A stretch of DNA of 64,000 bases from Bacillota bacterium (GTDB lineage Bacteria > Bacillota > Clostridia > Tissierellales > Peptoniphilaceae): NCBI GenBank assembly GCA_023443025.1, contig JAEZWM010000049.1, positions 82,233 to 146,232 of the forward strand, in the 5' to 3' direction. Made by a program: the position numbers and the translations under genes. A model generated the notes under the pieces. It saw only the letters and a list, made by a program, of their open reading frames with translations. It searched no databases and was not told the origin of the DNA. Below are positions 43,063 to 51,117 of this stretch, piece by piece. Numbering within the stretch: position 1 is the stretch's first letter; each line of letters starts with the position of its first letter.

Positions 43063-43614
43063 ATGAATGAAAAACAATATAAGTCAATAATTGAATCCTT
43101 GCTTTTTTTTTGGGGAGACCCATTGTCAATAAATGCAATATCTGAAATCTTGGAAATAGACGAAAAACTCACTTCCAAACTAATACATGAGCTTATCAAT
43201 GAATTTAATAGCGCTCAAAGAGGCATTAGAATAAAAAAAATTAATCAAAGTTTTCAGTTTGTTACAGCTGCCGAATCCAACAATTATATAAAAAAACTGG
43301 TTATTAATGAGGATGAAAAACAGCTAACTAATTCAACAATGGAAACATTATCAATTATAGCTTATAAACAGCCGGTAACAAGAATCGAAATCGACTCTAT
43401 AAGGGGAGTAAAAAGCAATAGTAGTATAAATACATTATTAAATAGGGGACTAATAAAGGAATTAGGTAAATTAGACAGAATAGGTAGACCTATAATATAT
43501 GGTACTACTGATGAATTTTTGAGAGTTTTTGGACTTGAAAAAATTGAGATGCTTCCTAAATTGAATGAAATTGATGAGCTTATAAAGGAAAGTGCTGATA
43601 ATGAGACTGAATAA
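43063..43614 (+). CDS. scpB: Segregation and condensation protein B
   Basis: ScpB dimer binds ScpA and completes condensin. Two winged-helix domains fit in 183 residues: ESLLFFWGDPLSINAISEIL at the start and TMETLSIIAYKQPVTRIEIDSIRG, then LLNRGLIKELGKLDRIGRPIIYGTTDEFLRVFGL near the C-terminus. It overlaps rluB by 14 nt. In spore-formers dacB/spmA/spmB usually lie between these two genes. Confidence 0.97.
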   Translation: MNEKQYKSIIESLLFFWGDPLSINAISEILEIDEKLTSKLIHELINEFNSAQRGIRIKKINQSFQFVTAAESNNYIKKLVINEDEKQLTNSTMETLSIIAYKQPVTRIEIDSIRGVKSNSSINTLLNRGLIKELGKLDRIGRPIIYGTTDEFLRVFGLEKIEMLPKLNEIDELIKESADNETE

Positions 43615-44299
43615 ATTTATTTCTAGATCCGGATTTTGCTCGAGAAGAAAAGCTGACGAATTTATTTTTAGCGGGAATGTAACAGTTGATGGAGAAGTAT
43701 GTACCAATCCTGCAATTAAAGTCAGTGATGACAATATTGTAATGGTTCTAGGTAAAAGAGTTAGTGCTTTAAAATCCTATGATTATATAATGTTAAACAA
43801 GCCTATTGGTTATATGTCGTCTCTTGGTGATCCACATTATGACAAGTTTGTATCGGATTTAATCCCTAAAAAATATGATACATTATACCCAGTAGGTAGA
43901 TTAGACGTTGATTCTCATGGCTTATTATTACTTACAAATGACGGAGACCTGACATACAAGCTAACACATCCTAAAAATAATATATCGAAAATATATCATG
44001 TTACAACTAATAAAAAAGTTAGTAATGACGATATAGACAGATTGTCTAAAGGAGTTCTAATTGACGCTAAGTACACTTGTACAGCCGACGTATCACCAAT
44101 TAAAAAAGATAGTAATTTATATAAGGTAGTTATTAATGAGGGTAGGAATCGGCAAATTAGAAAGATGTTTTCATCGCAGGGTTACGAAGTAACCGATTTA
44201 ATGCGTGTTGCAATTGAAGAATTAACTATAGGAAGCTTAAGAACCGGAAATTATAGACTATTAACCCCATATGAAATCAAGTATTTGGAGGATTTATAA
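43601..44299 (+). CDS. rluB: Pseudouridine synthase RluB/RsuA family
   Basis: A 232-residue rRNA pseudouridine synthase. N-terminal S4 RNA-binding domain (RLNKFISRSGFCSRRKADEFI, residues 2-22) and the catalytic domain with Asp102 in PVGRLDVDSHGLLLLTNDG, then NEGRNRQIRKMF. RluB (23S U2605) is the usual assignment next to scpAB; RsuA (16S) is the alternative. ATG 43601 is used; it lies about 10 nt after AAAGGAA inside scpB. Confidence 0.93.
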   Translation: MRLNKFISRSGFCSRRKADEFIFSGNVTVDGEVCTNPAIKVSDDNIVMVLGKRVSALKSYDYIMLNKPIGYMSSLGDPHYDKFVSDLIPKKYDTLYPVGRLDVDSHGLLLLTNDGDLTYKLTHPKNNISKIYHVTTNKKVSNDDIDRLSKGVLIDAKYTCTADVSPIKKDSNLYKVVINEGRNRQIRKMFSSQGYEVTDLMRVAIEELTIGSLRTGNYRLLTPYEIKYLEDL

Positions 44300-44661
44300 T
44301 GTATCATGTACGAGCAGCAAAAATAGAAGATATTTATCAAATTGTCAACGAAAAAGGTTTTACTTTTGATTTAAATATAGAATTTAAACCCAAGTTTTAT
44401 ATATTACTTAAAGATGACACAATGGTTTCATTCGCATTTGTTAATTTTTGTGATGAATATGCAATTATAGAAAGTATAGAAGCTGATAATTTAAATGTAG
44501 ATGAATTTGACTTTTTTATAAAATCATTAAATTATGTATTGGCACCAGATCATAAAAAAGTATTTACCAGAGAGTATTATGAAAACTATACTATAAAGAC
44601 ATCCAAATCGGATTTGTTTATTCTTAATATTAAAACTTGCAAGGATTGTAAACATGGTTAA
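44299..44661 (+). CDS. Unknown 120-residue protein, possible GNAT-like fold
   Basis: I do not recognise this family. The N-terminus YHVRAAKIEDIYQIVNEKG looks like the first strand and helix of a GNAT acetyltransferase, and a strand-rich middle follows (FYILLKDDTMVSFAFVNFCDEYAIIESIEAD), but no acetyl-CoA loop (Q/RxxGxG/A) is present, so it would be a non-catalytic remnant at best. It ends with a CKDCKHG tail. The gene lies between rluB and mnmM, overlapping each by 1 and 8 nt, so it is part of that operon. Confidence 0.6.
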   Translation: MYHVRAAKIEDIYQIVNEKGFTFDLNIEFKPKFYILLKDDTMVSFAFVNFCDEYAIIESIEADNLNVDEFDFFIKSLNYVLAPDHKKVFTREYYENYTIKTSKSDLFILNIKTCKDCKHG

Positions 44662-45226
44662 TTACCTTCCGCCAAATGCAGTTGAATTAATGTATTTTCT
44701 GTTGGATAGTTTTAAATTAGATGTAAAATATATTCTTGACATGACATTAGGAAATGGGAAGGACGCATTCAAACTTTTAGAAAAATATGATAATACTTTT
44801 TTATATGGATTTGACATTCAGATAGATGCTATAGAAAATACTCACAATAAACTTTACAAGGTATTTCCTAATGATAGATTCGTGCTTATTAACGATGATC
44901 ATCAGAATGTATTAAGCTATATTGATAAAAAAGTTGATTTAGTAATATATAATCTAGGATACTTACCCGGTGGAGACAAAAATATAAAAACATGCGCAAA
45001 TAGCACAATAAAGAGTCTGGACAAGGTTCTAAATAATCTTTTGAATATTTCTGGTCTTGTATTTATAGTATCGTATACGGGTCATCCAGGGGGTAGTGAA
45101 GAATTCGATGAGCTCCAAAAATACTTAGAAAAACTAAATCAAAAAGAATTCCAAATCATTAATTTTAATTTTCCAAATCAAACGAATTATCCACCGAAAC
45201 TCATAGTAATAGAAAGGCTTAGTTAA
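44654..45226 (+). CDS. mnmM: tRNA wobble-uridine methyltransferase MnmM (YtqB)
   Basis: A 190-residue class I SAM-dependent methyltransferase of the YtqB family, shown in Gram-positives to finish the methylaminomethyl group of mnm5s2U34 in tRNA. SAM motif I is ILDMTLGNGKDAF near 27-39; the acidic GFDIQIDAI follows; the hallmark YNLGYLPGGDK lies near 99-109 and YTGHPGG near 140. Start is ATG 44654 within the preceding gene. Function rests on the family signature. Confidence 0.9.
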   Translation: MVNYLPPNAVELMYFLLDSFKLDVKYILDMTLGNGKDAFKLLEKYDNTFLYGFDIQIDAIENTHNKLYKVFPNDRFVLINDDHQNVLSYIDKKVDLVIYNLGYLPGGDKNIKTCANSTIKSLDKVLNNLLNISGLVFIVSYTGHPGGSEEFDELQKYLEKLNQKEFQIINFNFPNQTNYPPKLIVIERLS

Positions 45227-46449
45227 TGAATACCATAATTATAATTGGCGGAGGGGCTGCCGGTATGTTTGCAGCAATTAACGCAAAAACCAGCTCAAAC
45301 AGAGTAATCTTACTAGAGTCAAATAATAAACTGGGAAAAAAACTTGCAATTACAGGTAAGGGTAGATGTAATCTTACAAATATTTCAGATATTTCTGATT
45401 TTATTGCACAAGTTAACAGTAACCCTGAGTTTATGTATGGACCATTCTATACTTTTACTAATGTAGATCTTATAAACTTTTTTGAACAAAGGAACTTAAA
45501 AACAAAAACTGAAAGAGGAGGAAGAGTTTTTCCCGTTTCTGATACTGCATTTGATGTTATAGATGTCTTAAGATCTGAACTTGTGAAAGTAGGGGTAGAG
45601 ATTAAGCTTAATTCTACAGTGCTTAAAATAGAAAAACATAATAGTACTTTTAGCATTAAAACTGCGGAGGATAAGTATACAGCTAATAAATGCATAATTA
45701 CAACAGGCGGATGTTCCTATCCTAAAACCGGTTCAAATGGTAGCGGTTTCGAATTATCTAAACAGCTCGGTCATAAAATAATTCCACCATTACCATCATT
45801 AGTACCTATAGAAGTCAAAGAGACGTGGATTTCGGAACTAACAGGGGTTAGCTTAAGAAATGTTGAACTTAGTCTTTATAAAGAAAAAAAGAAATTACAT
45901 TCAGAGTTCGGAGAAATGTTATTTTCTCATTATGGATTATCAGGGCCAATAGTTTTAACTATGAGTAATTATATTGAACCAAGTAAAGATTATTCTATAT
46001 CGATTGATTTAAAACCGGCACTTGATAAAGAAACATTAGACAAAAGAATTTTAAGAGATTTTAATAAATATACTAATAAAGCAATTAAGAATTCTCTTTC
46101 AGATTTAACAATTAATTCTTTAATCCCTGTTATTTTAAGACTTGCTAATATTGATCCGGACAAACCGGTAAATCAAATATCTAAAGCGGAAAGAAAAAAA
46201 CTTGTTGATGTATTTAAAGGTATCATACTAAATTTTAAATCTTTAAGACCTATAGAAGAGGCAATTATAACTCGAGGCGGAGTGGATGTAGATGAAATAA
46301 ATCCATCAACAATGGAAAGTAAACTTATAGATGGATTGTATTTTGCCGGAGAAATAATTGATGTAGACGCAAATACAGGTGGTTATAATTTACAGATAGC
46401 TTTTTCTACAGCATATGTTGCTGGGATAAATTCAAAAGGAGATTATTAA
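45226..46449 (+). CDS. YhiN/HI0933-family flavoprotein
   Basis: A 407-residue FAD-dependent oxidoreductase. The dinucleotide motif GGGAAGMFAAI is at the N-terminus, then LGKKLAITGKGRCNLTN, typical of the HI0933 family. The second conserved region TGGCSYPKTGSNGSG and the C-terminal ITRGGVDVDEI and LYFAGEIIDVDANTGGYNLQIAFSTAYVAG are intact. The physiological reaction is unknown. It is conserved next to cmk in Clostridia and here abuts it. Confidence 0.93.
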   Translation: MNTIIIIGGGAAGMFAAINAKTSSNRVILLESNNKLGKKLAITGKGRCNLTNISDISDFIAQVNSNPEFMYGPFYTFTNVDLINFFEQRNLKTKTERGGRVFPVSDTAFDVIDVLRSELVKVGVEIKLNSTVLKIEKHNSTFSIKTAEDKYTANKCIITTGGCSYPKTGSNGSGFELSKQLGHKIIPPLPSLVPIEVKETWISELTGVSLRNVELSLYKEKKKLHSEFGEMLFSHYGLSGPIVLTMSNYIEPSKDYSISIDLKPALDKETLDKRILRDFNKYTNKAIKNSLSDLTINSLIPVILRLANIDPDKPVNQISKAERKKLVDVFKGIILNFKSLRPIEEAIITRGGVDVDEINPSTMESKLIDGLYFAGEIIDVDANTGGYNLQIAFSTAYVAGINSKGDY

Positions 46450-47100
46450 ATGACTGCAATTACAATTGATGGACCTTCAGGGGCGGGTAAAAGTACAATT
46501 GCTATGAAACTAGCAGAAAAAATTGGGTATAATTACCTAGATACTGGAGCTATGTACAGATATATCACTTTTTATCTGCAACAAAAAAATATTGATTTAT
46601 TTAATAAAGAATTGATTTGTGAAACTATATTAAATGAGGACAAGTTAATTGATGAAGTCATTAATTTGGATTCGGAAAACAATCCGTATATAAGATCAAA
46701 GTCTGTGACAAAAAATGTTTCATTAGTTTCGAGTTATCCATGCGTTAGAGAGTTTTTAGTAGAGTTACAAAGACAGATTTCCAAAAAATCTAATATAGTA
46801 ATGGATGGTAGAGATATAGGGTCTGTGGTTCTTCCGGACGCAGAATATAAATTCTATTTAACTGCTAGTGAAGAAGAAAGAGCGAGAAGGAGATACTTAC
46901 AGTATGTAGACTCAAATACACAAAGTTTTGAGGAAGTTCTACAGGACATTATTCAAAGGGATCAATATGATATGAATAGAAGTATCTCGCCGTTAGTAAT
47001 TCCAAATAATGCAACTATAATTGATTCAACTGAATTATCAATTGATGATGTGGTAAATAAAATGCTTGCGGTGATTAAAGGTGAAAACAATGCTTTATAA
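46450..47100 (+). CDS. cmk: Cytidylate kinase
   Basis: Cmk phosphorylates CMP and dCMP. The 216-residue P-loop kinase has GPSGAGKST at 8-16, the nucleotide-specific segment YLDTGAMYRYIT near 34-45, VMDGRDIGSVVLPDAEYKFYLTA near 115-140 and RARRRYLQ. It overlaps the plsC start by 11 nt. cmk–plsC–ispH–S1 is a conserved clostridial cluster. Confidence 0.97.
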   Translation: MTAITIDGPSGAGKSTIAMKLAEKIGYNYLDTGAMYRYITFYLQQKNIDLFNKELICETILNEDKLIDEVINLDSENNPYIRSKSVTKNVSLVSSYPCVREFLVELQRQISKKSNIVMDGRDIGSVVLPDAEYKFYLTASEEERARRRYLQYVDSNTQSFEEVLQDIIQRDQYDMNRSISPLVIPNNATIIDSTELSIDDVVNKMLAVIKGENNAL

Positions 47101-47683
47101 TTTATTAGTTTTTTTGCTATCTATAGTCGCAAGAATTGTTTTTAGAATCAAAGTACATGGAAATAATAAGTTACCGGATGGTAAATTAATATTATGTTCA
47201 AACCATATAAGCTTGGTTGACCCAGTTATATTAGCAGTTGTAACGAATAGACAAATATCTTTTATGGCTAAAAAAGAACTTTTTGATAAGCCTGTTTTAG
47301 GCTGGTTAATAAGTAAGGTTGGAAGTTTTCCTGTTGATAGGAAAAATGCGGATTTAAAAGCTATTAAAGAATCATTAAAAGTCTTAAAAGAAGATAGGGT
47401 ATTGGGTATTTTCCCAGAAGGAACTAGGGTTAAGACCGTTTCACTTGATAATTTAAAACCGGGAATTGGGCTTATAGCTTCCAGATCAGGAAGTGATATT
47501 CAACCAGTAAACATAGTATCAACTTATAAACTTTTTTCTAAAGTTGATGTATATTTTAGAGATATTATAAATATTGATTCTTATGATTTGAAATCCGAAG
47601 GTGTCAATATGAGGATTACCGAAGACATTTATAAGGCTATATATAATATAGAAGGAGAGCTAGATGATAATAAAAATAGCTGA
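47090..47683 (+). CDS. plsC: 1-acyl-sn-glycerol-3-phosphate acyltransferase
   Basis: PlsC makes phosphatidic acid from lysophosphatidic acid at the membrane. ATG 47090 is chosen because AAAGGTGA lies 6 nt before it; the GTG at 47081 overlaps that site. In 197 residues the acceptor-site motif NHISLVD has His39 and Asp44 (HX4D), and FPEGTR at 108-113 binds the glycerol phosphate. An N-terminal hydrophobic helix (LYNLLVFLLSIVARIVF) anchors it. Confidence 0.94.
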   Translation: MLYNLLVFLLSIVARIVFRIKVHGNNKLPDGKLILCSNHISLVDPVILAVVTNRQISFMAKKELFDKPVLGWLISKVGSFPVDRKNADLKAIKESLKVLKEDRVLGIFPEGTRVKTVSLDNLKPGIGLIASRSGSDIQPVNIVSTYKLFSKVDVYFRDIINIDSYDLKSEGVNMRITEDIYKAIYNIEGELDDNKNS

Positions 47684-49700
47684 TCACGCAGGTTTTTGTT
47701 TTGGCGTTAAGCGAGCTGTTGAATTGACCGAAAAAGCACTAGAAGAAGATACTGACACATATATATCCGGGGATATAGTGCATAATAGACATGTAACTGA
47801 AAAGATGACTGCTCTTGGTCTGAAGCAGTACAACCAAATCCCAAAAAATAGCAATGTTATAATAAGATCACATGGTGCATCTTTAAAAGAAAAGCTCATG
47901 ATTAAAAACAATGACAACAAAATAATTGACTGTACATGCCCTGTATTGTTAAAAATATATGATAATATGATAAAATATTATAATTTAGGATATCAAATTG
48001 TAATTTTTGGTGATCAAAATCATCCGGAAATCATAGCATTAAATGGTCATATTAATAACTCAGCTATTATTGTGTCTAATAATGAAGAAGCAAATAAAGT
48101 TAAAGATTATGATAAAATATATTTAATATCACAAACTACAAATATTCTTTATCATTTTAAGCAAATATCTGATATAATAGAAGGTAATAATTTAGATGTA
48201 GTTGTTTCAAACACCATTTGTAATGCTACCACTAAACGTCAAGATTCTTGTATTGAACTGTCTAAAACAGTTGATGCTATGATTGTCATCGGTGGTCGCA
48301 ATAGTTCTAATACTAATAAACTTTTTAAACTAGCTAGTGAGCACTGTAAAAATGCTTATTTAATAGAATCTTATGAAGACCTTGATTTAAATGAGTTTAT
48401 TAAGTACAATAGTATAGGGATAACAGCTGGAGCATCTACACCTAGCTGGATAATAGAGGAGGTCGCAAATTTTATGGAAAACTATAGTAAAGACGAGTTT
48501 ATGGAGCAAGTTGAGGGTAGTATTACAAGAGTTTACCCAAAAGATATCGTAAAAGGAGAAATCATCTATGTAACTGATGATGAAGTTATAGTAAATATTA
48601 ACTATAAATCCGATGGTATCGTAAAGCTCGATGAACTTTCAACTGATCCAAACGCAAAACCAAAGGATCTTTTTGAAGAAGGTCAAGAAATTGAAGTATA
48701 TGTTATTAAACTGGACGATGGAGAGGGAAATGTTGTTCTTTCTACAAGGAGAGTTGAAGGTTTAAAAAACTGGCAGAAATTACTTGATGCTTATGAAAAT
48801 AAAGAAACCGTAACAATTAATGTTACAAAAGAAGTAAAAGGTGGGCTTTTAGGTACTGTAATGGGGATAGTAGCATTCTTACCTGGTTCACAGATAACAA
48901 CTAGTTTTGTCAAGGATTTAAGCCAATTTATTGGACAAGATCTAGAATGTAGAATAATTAGTGCTGATGAGAAAAAGCGTAGACTAGTTGTTTCTAAAAG
49001 AGTTATCGAGGAAGAGGAACAAAAGAAACTTGCCGACGAAATATGGGATACAATTGAAGTTGATAAAGTTATAAAAGGTAAAGTTGCTAGATTAACTGAC
49101 TTCGGTGCATTTATTGACCTTGGTGGAGTTGACGGTTTAGTTCACGTTTCCGATATTTCATGGAATAGAATCAAGCATCCGGAAGAAGTACTTAAGAAGG
49201 ATGATGAAATAGAAGTGATAGTTTTACGTAAAAATAGAGAAAAAGAGAGAATTTCTTTAGGATACAAACAATTACAACAAAAGCCATTTGAACTATTCTT
49301 AGAGAATAATGCAGTTAACGATATAGTAAAAGGAACTGTTGTTAACCTTGTTGATTTTGGTGCATTTGTAAGACTTGCAGAAGGGGTCGAAGGTTTAGTA
49401 CATGTATCACAAATTAGTGATGAACATGTTGAAAAACCATCAGATGAATTAAACATAAATGATGAAGTAGAGGTTAGAATTCTTGATATTGATCCGGAAG
49501 CAAAAAGAATTGCATTAAGCATTAAGGCTACTAAAGAGCCCGTTAAAGAATCTGGTGCAGAAGAAGAACAAAAAAGAGCACCAAGACCTAGAAAACAAAA
49601 AAGACAGGATTCCGGTGAACGTATAGAAGGTTTCAGAAACCAAGAGCTTGATACAAGTATTGGTTCATTATTTGATTTTGACTTATCAGATGAAGAATAA
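47664..49700 (+). CDS. ispH: IspH (HMB-PP reductase) fused to S1 RNA-binding repeats
   Basis: A natural fusion of 678 residues. Residues 1-282 are 4-hydroxy-3-methylbut-2-enyl diphosphate reductase, the last step of the MEP isoprenoid pathway, with Fe-S ligands Cys12 (GFCFGV), Cys92 (CTCPV) and Cys186 (CNATT). About 295 to 640 hold four S1 domains; the clearest are VIKGKVARLTDFGAFIDLGG and VKGTVVNLVDFGAFVRL. The tail is basic then acidic. The S1 part resembles ribosomal protein S1. This fusion is known in Clostridia. A terminator-like palindrome follows at 49723. Confidence 0.96.
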   Translation: MIIKIADHAGFCFGVKRAVELTEKALEEDTDTYISGDIVHNRHVTEKMTALGLKQYNQIPKNSNVIIRSHGASLKEKLMIKNNDNKIIDCTCPVLLKIYDNMIKYYNLGYQIVIFGDQNHPEIIALNGHINNSAIIVSNNEEANKVKDYDKIYLISQTTNILYHFKQISDIIEGNNLDVVVSNTICNATTKRQDSCIELSKTVDAMIVIGGRNSSNTNKLFKLASEHCKNAYLIESYEDLDLNEFIKYNSIGITAGASTPSWIIEEVANFMENYSKDEFMEQVEGSITRVYPKDIVKGEIIYVTDDEVIVNINYKSDGIVKLDELSTDPNAKPKDLFEEGQEIEVYVIKLDDGEGNVVLSTRRVEGLKNWQKLLDAYENKETVTINVTKEVKGGLLGTVMGIVAFLPGSQITTSFVKDLSQFIGQDLECRIISADEKKRRLVVSKRVIEEEEQKKLADEIWDTIEVDKVIKGKVARLTDFGAFIDLGGVDGLVHVSDISWNRIKHPEEVLKKDDEIEVIVLRKNREKERISLGYKQLQQKPFELFLENNAVNDIVKGTVVNLVDFGAFVRLAEGVEGLVHVSQISDEHVEKPSDELNINDEVEVRILDIDPEAKRIALSIKATKEPVKESGAEEEQKRAPRPRKQKRQDSGERIEGFRNQELDTSIGSLFDFDLSDEE

Positions 49701-49722
49701 TTAAATCATAATATGTATCTTT

Positions 49723-49762
49723 AATAAAGACAAGTTAGAATTCTAATTTGTCTTTATTTACA
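49723..49762 (+). terminator. Terminator after ispH–S1
   Basis: AATAAAGACAAGTTAGAA and TTCTAATTTGTCTTTATT pair along almost their full length (49723-49758) and are followed by TTACATTT. AT-rich but long; likely terminator. Confidence 0.7.
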
Positions 49763-49794
49763 TTTAAAAATTTATATTACTCGAAAGGGACAAG

Positions 49795-51117
49795 ATGGAT
49801 AATAAAAAATATATTATTAAGACATATGGATGTCAAATGAACGACCATGACTCAGAAAGAATGTCATATATGTTGCATCAACTACAATTTGAAGAAACAG
49901 ATAATTATGATGATGCCGATTTAATTATATATAATACTTGCATCATCAGAGAGAATGCCGAGCTAAAAGTCTATGGACATATCGGTGCAATGAAATCACT
50001 AAAGGAAAAAAATCCCGACCTGATAATAGCAGTTTGTGGCTGTATGATGCAGATTGAAGAAGCACGTGAAGTAATTCGAGAAAAATACAAGCATGTTGAT
50101 ATTGTCTTTGGTACCAAAAATTTATCCGCTCTACCTTATCTGTTAAATCAATACCTTACATCTAATGAAAGAGTATTTGATGTTGATGAAGTAGATGATA
50201 TTGATGAAATTCAGCTTGCAAGCAGGAAGGATAGACATTCAGCATATATTAATATAATTTATGGTTGTGACAACTTTTGTAGTTACTGTATAGTCCCATA
50301 TACAAGAGGTAGAGAAAGTAGTCGTAGTGAGGAAAGTATTCTTAAGGAAATAAAACAACTCGGAAGTGAAGGATATAAGGAAATAACGCTACTGGGACAA
50401 AATGTAAACTCTTATGGAAAAGACTTGCATCCATGTAGTACCTTTTCATCTTTACTAAATAAGATTGCTGAGATTGATGAAATTAAAAGAATTAGATTTA
50501 TGACTAGCCATCCAAAGGATTTAAGCGATGAGCTTATTGATGTCATGAAATCCTCGGATAAAATATGTAAACATATACATCTTCCGCTCCAATCAGGATC
50601 TAGTAAAGTTTTAAAAGCTATGAACAGAAAATATACAGCTGAAGATTATTTAAATAAGGTAAGAAAGATAAGAGCTGCAATACCTGACATAGCTATAACA
50701 ACTGACATAATTATTGGTTTTCCGGGTGAAACAGAAGAAGATTTTAAAGAAACTATGAAAATGGTTGAAGAAGTAAAATTTGATCAAGCATTTATGTTTA
50801 AATATTCTAGAAGAACAGGAACCAGCGCTGCAAAAATGGAAGCACAAGTGGATGAAGATACTATCTCTGAGAGATTTCAAATTTTACTAGATAGAATCAA
50901 TGATATATGTTACGACAATAACTCAAAATATGTAGATACTATTCAAGAAGTTTTGGTAGAAGGTGAAAGTAAAAACAATGAAAGTACATTGACCGGTAGA
51001 ACGGATAATAATAAAATAGTTCACTTCACAGGTAATAAATCTATAATAGGTAGTATAGTAAGAGTATTGATTAAAGATTTTAATTCTTTTGCACTAGAGG
51101 GTGAAGTTCTTGAATAA
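49795..51117 (+). CDS. miaB: tRNA-2-methylthio-N6-dimethylallyladenosine synthase
   Basis: MiaB is a radical-SAM methylthiotransferase acting on i6A37 of tRNA. The N-terminal UPF0004 domain holds auxiliary cluster ligands Cys13, Cys49 and Cys83; the radical SAM cluster is CDNFCSYC with Cys158, Cys162 and Cys165. HLPLQSGSSKVLKAMNR and a C-terminal TRAM domain complete 440 residues. It acts after MiaA, whose gene lies 4.5 kb downstream in the same cluster. Start follows CGAAAGGGA. Confidence 0.97.
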   Translation: MDNKKYIIKTYGCQMNDHDSERMSYMLHQLQFEETDNYDDADLIIYNTCIIRENAELKVYGHIGAMKSLKEKNPDLIIAVCGCMMQIEEAREVIREKYKHVDIVFGTKNLSALPYLLNQYLTSNERVFDVDEVDDIDEIQLASRKDRHSAYINIIYGCDNFCSYCIVPYTRGRESSRSEESILKEIKQLGSEGYKEITLLGQNVNSYGKDLHPCSTFSSLLNKIAEIDEIKRIRFMTSHPKDLSDELIDVMKSSDKICKHIHLPLQSGSSKVLKAMNRKYTAEDYLNKVRKIRAAIPDIAITTDIIIGFPGETEEDFKETMKMVEEVKFDQAFMFKYSRRTGTSAAKMEAQVDEDTISERFQILLDRINDICYDNNSKYVDTIQEVLVEGESKNNESTLTGRTDNNKIVHFTGNKSIIGSIVRVLIKDFNSFALEGEVLE

